Origin: Lepidostoma basale
Taxonomy: Eukaryota; Arthropoda; Insecta; Trichoptera; Lepidostomatidae
NCBI GenBank assembly: GCA_022606425.2
Contig: JAHDVF020000448.1
Coordinates: 1-64,000 of the forward strand
DNA: 64,000 nucleotides
Direction of reading: 5' to 3'
Shown: one piece after another, positions 23,501-33,400 of the stretch
Numbering within the stretch: position 1 is the stretch's first letter
Layout: each line of letters begins with the position of its first letter
Made by a program: the position numbers and the translations under genes
Notes under the pieces: generated by a model
The model's input: only the letters and a program-made list of their open reading frames with translations
What the model was told of the DNA's origin: nothing
The model's database searches: none

Positions 23501-23634
23501 CCAAGACCCGCTCCGGGAAAATAATGCGCCGCGTCTTGAAAAAAATTGCCGTTGGAGATAGGAACGTGGGAGACGTATCCACCCTCGCTGATCCCAGCGT
23601 GATCGATATGCTGTTCGATACCCTACCAGAGTAA
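14514..23634 (+). CDS. AcCoAS: Acetyl-CoA synthetase (AMP-forming), 5' part missing
   Basis: This enzyme converts acetate, ATP and CoA to acetyl-CoA, AMP and pyrophosphate in the cytosol and nucleus. Eight exons join in frame: 14514-14709, 19182-19412, 20591-20706, 20794-20986, 21726-21859, 21958-22147, 22635-22824, 23195-23634. Together they give about 562 residues against roughly 700 in the family, so about 100-130 N-terminal residues lie in exons not found here; the first exon opens with the last base of a split Trp codon. Motifs in order: [19 protein letters not shown], the P-loop [51 protein letters not shown], the hinge region [13 protein letters not shown], and near the end [12 protein letters not shown] with the catalytic lysine. 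The border after exon 19182-19412 is GC-AG. The large first intron is full of mobile elements. Family assignment is secure. Confidence 0.93.
15246..15880. other. Intron sequence without recognised feature
   Basis: AT-rich part of the first visible acetyl-CoA synthetase intron. The 105-codon frame at 15246-15563 has biased composition, no domain and no splice context. Confidence 0.4.
15925..16015. repeat. Fragment of repeat R
   Basis: 'gccacgccctatgtaaa', 'ccctctatggcgg' and 'attacataataccc' match 10960-11215. Confidence 0.45.
16098..16418. mobile_element. pogo/Tc1-like MITE
   Basis: The left end CAGTCGAACTTGGCTATCACG mirrors the right end (cgtgatcgaaataaccgagttcgact). TA precedes the left end. 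It is about 320 bp, non-coding, and contains several 'cgttata' words. End type and size match pogo-like MITEs; a related pair of ends is at 39349-40098. Confidence 0.65.
16440..16715 (+). repeat. LINE family 1 tail
   Basis: Words in order: gaggaaagccgaggaaaacg, tggcacgatcaaatcaa, atgtcggtcacgtaagg, cgacgtgcgtgcatga, tgtatgaatg, tatgtcag, ggagacggcgtgatgg. The tail is decayed. Confidence 0.7.
16894..17343 (+). mobile_element. Candidate retro-insertion inside the hAT-like element
   Basis: The 12-mer CCTATGGCACGC occurs at 16882-16893 and again at 17344-17355, and the intervening segment ends A-rich (tttaaaaattaaaaaaaca). That is the pattern of a SINE, LINE tail or processed copy with its target duplication. 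Caveat: the first ten inserted bases (cccctttttagcc) resemble the hAT right end, so the left border may be misplaced. Confidence 0.4.
17480..17813. repeat. Shared repeat block (copy 1)
   Basis: It runs nearly colinear with 35530-35858. Shared words: cactatattcgcatctcact, gcccgttccgtgagcgttgc, ggggattagct, ttccgatttaaaatcg, tagcactgtaagggaaagg. It probably belongs to the interior of the surrounding hAT-like element. Confidence 0.7.
18397..18607. repeat. Family A hammerhead-like inverted repeat, tandem unit 1
   Basis: The arms begin 'aactgttaaaattta' and end with the complement. The right arm has a full CTGATGA (18516-18522), an extra T, a short hairpin, GAAAC (18540-18544) and GTC (18549-18551). 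It is followed by a linker (cccattttctctttaattg ... tagcgttcaaaataactccg) that repeats after unit 2. Confidence 0.7.
18664..18897. repeat. Family A hammerhead-like inverted repeat, tandem unit 2
   Basis: Same design as unit 1: CTGATGA at 18794-18800, extra T, hairpin GCCAG...TTGGC, GAAAC at 18818-18822, GTC at 18827-18829. The linker at 18900-18955 repeats the one at 18609-18663, so units 1 and 2 are a direct tandem duplication of about 290 bp. Confidence 0.7.
19413..19418 (+). other. GC-AG intron donor site in acetyl-CoA synthetase
   Basis: Exon 19182-19412 ends in GAA, followed by GCAAGT, the classic GC donor. The acceptor TTTAG is at 20586-20590. This border keeps the frame (77 codons, then ACA AAC ATG). 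The nearby GT at 19417 would add four bases and run into a TGA within 13 codons. Confidence 0.75.
19540..20045 (+). repeat. LINE family 1, one of the longest 3' copies
   Basis: It encodes the post-RT C-terminus: [51 protein letters not shown], then after one frameshift [23 protein letters not shown] residues and a stop inside GGAGACGGCGTGA. The GTTA tail starts only a few bases after that stop. Confidence 0.85.
20045..20206. repeat. Inverted repeat with one hammerhead-like motif (family D)
   Basis: The arms are tataatacacttttagtaat at 20045 and its near-complement at 20169-20202. On the minus strand, from 20126: CTGACGA, extra A, hairpin GCTCC...GGAGC, GAAAC. It directly follows the tail of the LINE at 19540. 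Confidence 0.6.
21155..21645 (+). repeat. Degenerate LINE C-terminal region in an intron
   Basis: Broken frames retain 'ESWTLKIS' and '[19 protein letters not shown]', resembling the YLGH motif tail seen on the minus strand at 45625-45865. Several stops. Confidence 0.5.
22160..22620. other. Intron with unclassified GC-richer block
   Basis: 22200-22500 is GC-richer than its surroundings and looks like an old repeat (e.g. 'ttacccgggactcgcgggat'). No family was identified. Confidence 0.35.
22842..23040 (-). repeat. LINE 3' fragment (RTE-like), minus strand
   Basis: 'ccgctgctggacataggcct' and 'catccaccagcaat' are hallmark words of the RTE-like tail, which here lies antisense in an acetyl-CoA synthetase intron. 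Related to 11225-11592 and 57347-57840. Confidence 0.6.
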
Positions 23635-24536
23635 ATTTGGTTTGTGCCAAAAGCGAGCGAGTCTAGTCCTGAACTACGCATACTTAGGTCTAAGATATCA
23701 GTAATGTATCCTACTCGAGCTTTTTATATTTAGTTAACACTTATACATTTTAATGGACATCGTTATTTTTTCAGATTTTTTTTATTTTATGATATTGATA
23801 TTTTTCGTACCAACGAATAAGATTATTTTATTGGAATTTTTTTAAATATAGATACGAATATGTGAAGTTAATTTAGCCACAACCTGTACGCGTGTGCATG
23901 TTCAACGATTATAAAATAATCTTAACAACTGGAGAACGCACTATCAACTATCTTTATTTGTATTAGTGTATCATTTCAACGCTGAAATATGTGATTCTTT
24001 TCGATACGTTTATTTTTTTTAATGTATGATTTTCCTATTATGAATAACTTGCATTAGTAGTAAAACTTATTATAAGCTTACATGTCGTATCTGCACTTGA
24101 TGTTTGTATCCTATTTTGTTTAGTTTCTCAAACACCGAAAGCACTGAAACAGGTTATTAAAAATTATTTAGCGTTCAGGGATGTCACCTTAAAATAAAAA
24201 CTAGATCGGCAAATGACAAAATCATACATTGCACATGTACGGCTGAAAAATTAACTGACACAAATATACCGCTCAAATATGGTCCACAGTCCAGAGCAAG
24301 TATTTATTAACGCATAAGATAGATCTTAACAATGGTAATGATCAGAATTGATAAAGAGTAAGTGTTACAAGGAGTTGAGAAAGGTGTTTAGAAATTAAGT
24401 GACATATTTTAACCGTATTTTTGGAACCATTGTTTCTACTAAATGTTTAACATTATAACCATTGTGTGTTTTTAACAATTAAGACTAAATAATCATAGTA
24501 TTTAAAAAACGTGTGTGTACTTATGCATGCACATAA
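23635..24536 (+). other. 3' untranslated and downstream region of acetyl-CoA synthetase
   Basis: No coding signal after the stop. A polyadenylation-type AATAAA occurs at about 24193-24198; whether it is the one used cannot be told from sequence. Confidence 0.35.
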
Positions 24537-24900
24537 GAAGTTATACTTCTTTGGCGTAACAAAACAAAAAAAAATACTTTTAAGGTTTTTACACACAGTT
24601 TTGTCACTGATAAATTTTTCACTACACAATGTGGGAAAAATTATTTATTTGGCTATCATTGTACATGTTCTTTCGTCTAATTAAAAAGTTTTTACAAAAA
24701 ATATTACAAATAATATTTAAAATTATCCAGCTAAAATTTGACTAACTTCATACGTGACATGTTTTCACAATTCGTGAGTTGGAACGAGTGAAACGTCCGG
24801 CCGTTATTTATCATTGATGGCTGACTTCATCATGCCGCACTTCCGTAACAGTGTGCGCGTGCACACTCTCTACTAAACGCGCCAAAAGAAGTATAACTTC
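24537..24900. mobile_element. TIR MITE (GAAGTTATACTTC ends)
   Basis: The left end GAAGTTATACTTCTTTGGCG mirrors the right end (cgccaaaagaagtataacttc). It is 364 bp and non-coding. No clear target duplication. Confidence 0.65.
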
Positions 24901-25465
24901 AAAAATAACTCGTATCACGAGGTACTCTTTCTAGGTCTAAGATCTGATTTTGTCAAGGGGGTGAATCCTTCAGGAGGTGATCTCATATGTTGGAAAATTA
25001 CCAGTGACTTGCATCACATGCTAACTATAAGTTGTGTATGATGCATGCCACTGGACGCGCATCATGTCTCCGGAGGAAACCGCTGTTTCCAGAGATACTG
25101 ATTAAATGTTAATGATAAAACTAATATGACTACTCTGTAAGACATCAATTACATTCCGGGGGTGTGTTACTTAGTATTGCATTAGTATATGTGATGTATT
25201 GTTCTACAATGAAGTGATTCTACGCACATACATGCACCCAAGTGCATAATGCGATACATATCAATGTTAGGGATGTATGAACAGCTTAAACATTATATAT
25301 GCTTATACAAATATAATCTGCTAATTGTGAATACCGCTCTTTTAATTTCTTCCTAAAAATCCCTAAAAAGAATATGCTGACACGACCAAGCAATTTCCTA
25401 CAAGGCATGCTTTATTGTGGAGACATCTTTAATATTGACACATACATCTTTGATATGACATATAT
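24901..25465. other. Intergenic, no feature recognised
   Basis: No exon or repeat recognised between the two convergent metabolic genes. Confidence 0.4.
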
Positions 25466-25469
25466 ATTG

Positions 25470-25690
25470 GCGACCTTCGTGGCCAGGTGGTCAGTGCTTT
25501 CGATTTCCGGAGATGGCAGTGTGATTGTCACAGTCTTAGGTCTGGTAACAATAAAATGGCGATAGATTAGAAACCTATCACACGTTCAGAGAATCAATTT
25601 AATAGCTATACCCTTTGCATCGATTTGGCTCACGCTGTAATGATGTAGGGAGGGATTCAACAAAACAGTCATAATAATAATAATATTTAA
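25470..25690 (+). repeat. tRNA-derived SINE copy
   Basis: It matches 2745-2985, but the B-box part of the tRNA-like head is deleted (gctttcga joined to tttccggagatggc). It ends in an (ATA)n-rich tail at about 25668-25690. Confidence 0.8.
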
Positions 25691-25834
25691 AACATACTAA
25701 CAGTTAGAATACAGACAATTTTCTCTTACAAAGTAATATTTAAATTAAAAAAAGGTAATGCATTGTATAACTTGGAAGCTTTCGACTGAAAACTAGAGCT
25801 CTACAAAAATTATTCAATATTCTTCTTCTTTCTG

Positions 25835-26400
25835 TCCTGTCATCTACACACCTCCGTAGAGTATAGGGCCTCAAGAAACCTTCTCCACCCGACACAAGCA
25901 CATGCCTGATGCCTAACATCATCCCAAGTGAGGCCTGCTGCTTTAACCTCGTCCTGCGGGGCTCTTCTCCAGGTGGCTCTAGGTCTGCCTCGCTTCCTCA
26001 GAGAACGGCATTTGACACTGTTTGGGGCCAATAGATCTTGAATATTGAGCGAAGGCACCTATTTATAAACACCTGGAGTTTTCCAATAACGTCCGCGATA
26101 AACTTCCAAGTCTCAAATCCGTACAGAAGTATGCTTTTAACGCTACTGCTGAATATTTGGAGCTTGAGCTTTCTTGAAATGATACTGGAATGCCATACAG
26201 GGCGAAGCATAGCGAAAGCTTCCCTTGCATTATTGAGTCTGCTGGCTACATCTTCCTCCGTACCTCCCGAGCCTGCTTTCATACTACCAAGGTAGCAAAA
26301 GCTGGTCGTGGTCACAAGGGGAACACCGTGGAGCAAGAATGGGGTGGAGTCATTTGTGGACACTCGTAGGTCTACTGTCTTGGACATGTTAATTTGAGAC
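25835..26400 (-). repeat. LINE reverse-transcriptase C-terminal fragment
   Basis: The minus frame reads HGVPLVTTTSFCYLGSMKAG, LLYGFETWK and CLRSIFKIYWPQTVSN, then after a shift RKRGRPRATWRRAPQDEVKA and AGLTWDDVRHQACACVGWRR. A clear RT thumb and tail of another LINE family, broken by frameshifts. Confidence 0.8.
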
Positions 26401-26879
26401 CTACTTTTAATACAAAAATGATTCAATATACCAATCTTAAAATGTTGTTTTCCGATATAATCCGCTTCAGTAAAGACTGACACAATGGAAAAGAAGTATC
26501 GTACTACGTACAAGATGGGAGGGATGACAATCTTTGATAAACTGGAAGAAACTAGATGCTAATAACCCAGAAAAAAGTGACGTGGAAGCAAATACAAGAG
26601 GCATATACATCTGTGTAAACCAAATTAAAGAGGAGTATACTCGTATCTGTATACACCTTTGAGTAGATGTCAGAAGGACCAGGCAGAAGAAGCAGAATAT
26701 ATAATATGTAGTCCTTAAAAAAAAAATAATAGAGTTGAAAAAAATAATTAGAATGTTTAAAAATATAAATTTCTAAATAATATGAATTTCTATAAAAGCA
26801 CAGGAAGACAGGGACGCTTCGAGGGACAGGAATAAAATGAAACAAGTGGTCACGTACAACACTGGTTGTAACAACAACG

Positions 26880-27092
26880 AGGAAGAAAACAAAAGTAAGT
26901 CGACTAGATATTGTAATAATAAAAATGACAATAAATCAGTCGGTCATATGAAGAGTTAGAAAAATCTATGTGCATGCATGATACGGTGTATGAATGTTGA
27001 GAAAGCGAGAGAAGTATGTCAGGAAAGAACAGTGTGGCGGTCCATTATTTTTGCCTACTCCTTCGGTAAGACAGCTGGATGGTTAGTTAGTT
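26880..27092 (+). repeat. LINE family 1 tail
   Basis: 'cggtcatatgaagagttag', 'gcatgcatgatacggtgtat', 'tgtcaggaaagaacagtgtg' and 'ggatggttagttagtt' follow the family order. Confidence 0.75.
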
Positions 27093-27362
27093 TGAAAAAA
27101 ATTGATTAGAAACAAAAAAAAGTCAAATAGTGTTATTATAAAGTTGTTTTATTTTTACAAATAATTCAAATTTCCTTAGTGACAATTGAGGGTTTACTCA
27201 CACCATATAAAGAATTCAAAAAATATCTTGCACTGTATACACTTGCAATAATATAAGATTTGAGGAATCAGATAATACAATTCATGATTTAATAATTATG
27301 AGGTCTTATACTGTAACATAATTAGCATTCTGTTGCAACAGTGGATAAAATTAATTAGTCAC

Positions 27363-27368
27363 TTTATT
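27363..27368 (-). terminator. Possible polyadenylation signal of ACADM
   Basis: TTTATT on the plus strand reads AATAAA on the minus strand, about 125 bases past the ACADM stop. Position is plausible; use is unproven. Confidence 0.35.
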
Positions 27369-27492
27369 GCGTGATGTTATTTCGGTAAGATAACAAAATA
27401 AAATAAAAATACCATTTCGCTTATATTTAAGTAAAGAAATTATATTATAGTTTTATAAATCTTATCGAGAGTCAATAACTGAGAAGAAGCAA

Positions 27493-30400
27493 TTACTGCA
27501 ACTGTTTTTGCCTCTGGAGCAACTCCCTGGAAATAATCAGTCGCTGGATCTGGGAGGTGCCCTCGTAGATCTGGTAGATCTTGGCGTCCCTCATGAGCTT
27601 CTCGACGGGATATTCAGTATTGAAGCCATTGCCTCCGAAGATTTGTACGGCATCAGTGGCAGCTTTGTTAGCGATCTCAGAGGCGTGCAATTTAGCCACA
27701 GAGGCCAACAGGGTGTTCTTGCGACCTGTTGATAAGTTAACATAATTAAAACAATAAAAAAATACATTAATGGAAATTCTTAATGAAATAACATTATTGA
27801 ATAATTTCCTACAAAGAATAAATGATTCTACAATAATTATTGTATTTTTCCGGTGGGTATTCATCAAATAAATATTCTGAAATCTCTTGACGGAAGTTCA
27901 TTTTAAATAATAAAAAAATGATTTTTTTTTTATAATCTTGATCTGTCAAAATAAAGACAAAAAGTGTAAGTCTTTAAAAAAACATTGTTTCATTAAATAA
28001 TTACTTAAATCAATATTAGTAAAATATTTTGAATGAGTTGTAAAAAAAAAATATAATTTAAAAACAAACACTTAGTGTAGCTGTAAGTGGCATTATTGTA
28101 ATGCATGTGGTGGTAGTGGTTTTAATGAATCCAGTTTAAAAAAGTATATTGAAACATACTTAATATTACTCATTCTTGATGTTTCATAAACTAACTGAAT
28201 GGTATCTTTAAATAATATATAAAACATTTAAATGTGTCATAACACAACAAATCATCAAAAGTGTTTACCGTGGTCTACTTCCCAGGCGGACTTCTGCCAA
28301 GCGAGACGTGCTGTTTCCACACCGGTGGCCATGTCTGCTAGCAAGAATGCCACACCCTGGTGGGTAGCAATCGGAACACCGAAAGTTTTCCTTTCCAGAG
28401 AATATTTAGTGGCCTCATGCAGAGCCCTAGCAGCCAACCCGGTTGCTCCTGCTGCCACCTATAAAATATATCCATAATTTACTATCTAACCATTACACAG
28501 AGATGGATTACCAGACACTCCTATACCAACACATATTTCGAACATCATTTGCATTCATACACTATCGTCTATCAATTGGTTCAAACAGTATTTGAATTTT
28601 TAAACTTGAAAGTATTTGAATTTTATTTATTTTGCCAATTACATTCTTCACACATTTAAGGGGAAAGAAGGGTTCCACATAGTGCAGTAGATATTAAAAC
28701 TATGACATATTGAACTCATACTTACTGGAGGCCTAGTTTTGTCGAATGCTCCCATAGCAATCTTGAATCCAGCTCCTTCTCCGATGAGGACATTCTCGGC
28801 GGGAATACGCACATCTTCAAATGTGATGCCACGGGTATCAGATGCCCTCTGACCCATGTTCATTTCCTGAGAAAAAAATGTACATTTTTATTACCAGGTC
28901 TGTCTTTAACCCAACATAGCTAATATTATTTAAGGAGTGTCTTAAATTCTTCACATTAAACTGTCATTTGCATACATACTAAACAAGTATGACAATTTTG
29001 TCTATGGTGGCTCCATAAATTTAATATTTTTATTTAATCACATGTTTTACAAGCAAACTTGAAATGAAAATGTCACATATGGGATGAACCTAAAGCATGT
29101 AATAGTTTTAAAAATGTAATTGAAAGGATACAAGAATACTCTGATAAGTCTGAGGAAATTGTGACATGATCAAATCAGTCAAACATAAAATACCAAACTC
29201 CTAAGTAGTCAGAGAAATGGCAGATGGCAGTGTGATTGTCACATTGTCTTTGGTCTGGCGTAGTATTCACGTGACAATAAAATGGCGATAGATTGGCTAC
29301 CTGTCACATGTCACGAGAATCAATATATCAGCTTAAAAAAAAAAAAAAAAAAAAAAAAAAACAATATCCGTGTATAACACAACATTTGAATATTGAGAAG
29401 CAAGAGTATATCGGGAGAGAACAGTGTGGAAGTCTATTCTTTCTGCCGATCCCTTCAGAGAGATGGCGTGATGGTTAGATAATACATATAAAACGTTAAA
29501 ATAAGAAAGTTCTAGGTTGGAATGGAATATTTTTTAATATCCAATACTTGTAAATGGATATACCAGGGCTGGAAAATAAATAACACAAAAATAATAAACA
29601 TACCTTCCTTCCGGGATTCACTCCGGGGGTGTCCCTCTCCACGATGAAGCCGGTAAAGGCCTTGCTGGCTGGGCACTTAGGGTCAGCCGAGGTCCTGGCT
29701 AACACGAAGTACCAGTTGGCCACTCCACCGTTGGTGATCCACATCTTCTGTCCATTCAAGATCCACTCGTCTCCTTTCTTCTCAGCCCTAGTCTTCACAC
29801 CGTTCACGTCAGACCCAGCACCGGGTTCTGTCACGCAGTAAGCCTAAGTATTAATAATAAAATAAAAATTAGAAAGCAGAAAATAATAAATAACCATAAG
29901 AATTAAAAAAAAATTAAGCCTCAGTCATGCGCATCATGTTCTTAAAATAACCCTACAAATATGAAATGTTCAACTTTAAAATTTAAAGCAATTGATTTAT
30001 ACTTTCGTATGAAGGACTTAATTTGTGGTGTGGCATTATTAACTCTGACGAAGTTACGGCGGGAGCAAAACCGGTCTGTTTTGACAAAAATAAAGTGGTA
30101 ACTAATAAAAGTGTTTTAAAATTATTTTCAATTGGTTTATATTTGAAGGGAATAAATAAATGTGAAGAATACAATGATAATCGTAGTACTGAATGCGCAA
30201 GGTCAGAGGGAGACCACAAAATGTTTAAATTAATTTAAGATATAACTATTTGTTTCCATAAATGAAAAATAAACATAAGTTCTGTTTACAAAGCACTCTC
30301 CCTCGTCAAGCAAAATATTAAGGGTACCAAATCTAATCCAGTTTTTGGTAGTCATGCTTTTCAATCATCTGTTTTCAACCGATAAGTCGATCTGTTAACA

Positions 30401-33400
30401 GTTATTTATTTTTCTATTCATTGGTGGACATCTAAAGTACATGCGAAAAATAAATTACAATTTTTGCATTATCTTCCAAATGAAAGATTTGTGCCAGACA
30501 AGTAACTTTCACGAAATTCTATATGAAATGTTATGTAAATTCCATCAAAATAGTAATGCAGCGACAAGTGCAAGGGGTAATAAAATAAGTTAGTGCTTTG
30601 AGCATCCCGTCTAAATTCGCCCATGGATATTTCTCACTGGAAAATACCGGGTTAAACACCCAAAGCTTGTAAAGTTTTTTTAAATATTTTTTATTAATAT
30701 AGAAACAAAGGACAATGCGGATGTGTTTTCATTATCATGGATTTGATTAAATACTTAATGAGTAAGCAAATTGAGATAAGATACTAAGAAGATAAATTTA
30801 TTCACAAAAACAAGTCAGGCCTCTGAGAGATGGATGATAAATTTGTTTGATAAAATGTTTATAAGGAATTCTAATAAGAGGGTGTATCATTACAAAGTCC
30901 ACCATCTAAAGATTATAATAATTATTAAGTTAATCAAATGTGATATTTAAATGAATCTAGAAATATCCGGTTCAATTATGAATTCCGGTTCACTCGAAAC
31001 TTTAGAAATCATTAAAAAAATAAGTATACCACGGTCACTAATATTGACTATGTCCAACTCTAGGCAAGGGATTATTAATTTTTTTTATCGAGTAAACTCA
31101 AGTTGGAAGTTTGCAAGTTTTTAGGGTACGGCCACACCAGTTTCAGGGTAGGAACCTAGGTGGGAGTCTTAATCTGACCTGCCATACTGTAAACACTCGG
31201 AGATTTCGGCGATTGTAGCGCCGCGGTGATCTTTTATGGTAGTAATGACAATAAAGAAATATTTAATTTCAAAATAAATGTGAGTTTGTATATTTATAAT
31301 CATTAATTTAGTGGTCACTAATCAATAGTACCCTTTGCTTCAATTGATTAATTCATAATATAAAAAGATTCATCGATTTCGTGACATTTGGGAATAGAAC
31401 GAACTGACAGCGCTGTCATTAGTTCTGTCATTCTTGGTAATTGTGATTAGTACCATAAAAGATCACCGCCGTGCTACAATCGCCGAAATGTCTGAGCGTT
31501 TACCACAGGTGGCTTGTGATCACGTCCTTGCTGCGAAGCGTATAGTGTGGGCAGTCCCATAGTACACCATATATTGGTTTGCCAGGTGTTCATCTTGACT
31601 GGCACTCCGGTGCGGCCGTACCCTTGCAGTATACATATTATTTTGTCTTGTATGGTATTTGACAATTGTGAGTTTCACAAACTCATGATGGTTTAAATGA
31701 ATTTGATTCAATAAAACTAAGAGCAACCGTAAAAGTAAGTTGCAAGCAACCATTTCCACCTTAAAAAAATGCGACATTTATGTATTTTTGGTGTTAAAAA
31801 ACATTTACATACCTTGAATTGAAAACTTCATAGAATAAGCACCAAAGGAACATTAATACTATTGCAGATCACCAGGAGTGTGAGGCAAGGTGGATATTAT
31901 AGTACTACTGGAAGTTCAGCCATTGTAAATACATGTGTAATAAAACTATATAAAACCGCAGATTACACAAATGAAAAAATACAAGCAACGCTACCTACAT
32001 ACTTTTGTGGCAATCTCTTAGTGTCTATGTTAATGCTAAAAATAAAATTACTAATAGCACTTACCAAACACACTATTAATACAATATAACTTTATTCGTT
32101 TTAAAAATCATTTCATATAATATGCAATTAAATCAATAATTAAACGTTGTTAATAAAAGATACTGAGAAATACATATTTTGTAAATCTTTAAACAGTTAC
32201 TGATAACTGGCATCAGTATTGCACGATTTTAAATTTATTTTGATAATACTTATAGCACATAAAAAAAAAACATTTTTTACTGGGATGTACAGGATTTAGA
32301 CGGACACCTAATTGGATGTACAGAAAAATTCAATTCAAAATGCATTTAAACTTGGGAATTGGTGCAGATATTTACTGTTTCATGGTTTAAAAATCCATTT
32401 TACTAACTGACAATCTAAACACTAGACTACCAACATTATCAAAATAAATTACAGTTTTACAATACTAAATGCGCTTTTACAATAAATTACTAATGAAAAA
32501 ATAATTTGAAATTTAAAAAAAAAGAGAAAGTAAAAAAAAATTAAGTGCATTTTTTTTTACCTTTTCCTTCTTAGCAACATAAACTAAAATTGTATAAACA
32601 AATGTAATGCAACAACAAAAGGAAGATTTATGTATAATGTGTACTGCATTATCAGTTATTTATTTACGCTGCAAATTTTCTTTTTTTTACTGTGTTATCC
32701 AATGTTAATATGCAATATGTTTATAAAAATAAATCATTGTCTGCAGGAGAAATGAGATTTCTTAGACGAATGTGTGAATACTCTGTGTATGATAGAGTGT
32801 CGAATGAAAATATAAGAAGTGAATGCGGTGCGAATGATGGTGTTATGAACAAAATAATGAAAGGATCATTAAGATGGTTTGGACATATGGAAAGAATGAA
32901 TGAAGAATGGTTAAAAAAATTATACATTAATGATGTAAATGGAACCAGAAATAGAGGAAGACCGAGGAAAACGTGGCACAATCAAATAAATCAAATATTG
33001 AATGTTGGCCATGTGAGGAGTCAGAGAAATCAACGCGCGTGCATGACACGGTGTATGAATGTTGAGGAAGCGAGAGAAATATGTCGGGAAAGAAAAGTGT
33101 GGCAGTCCATTCTTTCTGCCTACCCCTTCGGAGAGACGGCGTGATGGTTAGTTAGTTAGTTAGTACATTGTCTGTCTAAAATGATAAACATATATGAAGA
33201 ACTTCCCAATGCAGGGTTTCTAGGGTATAATTTGAAACAAATGTAAGTACCACGATAAGTACAAAAAAAGACATATTAACATAATTTATCTATATTATCA
33301 TATCTCTCTTTGAGCAGTTAGAAACTGACAACATCAAATGTAAAATTAAAATTTGCTATTAATCATTAATCTAATGAAATAAATAAATAAAAGTTATCAA

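Noticed and set aside
23420..23681. Minus-strand ORFs over the last acetyl-CoA synthetase exon
   Set aside because: They are shadows of a strongly conserved coding exon on the plus strand.
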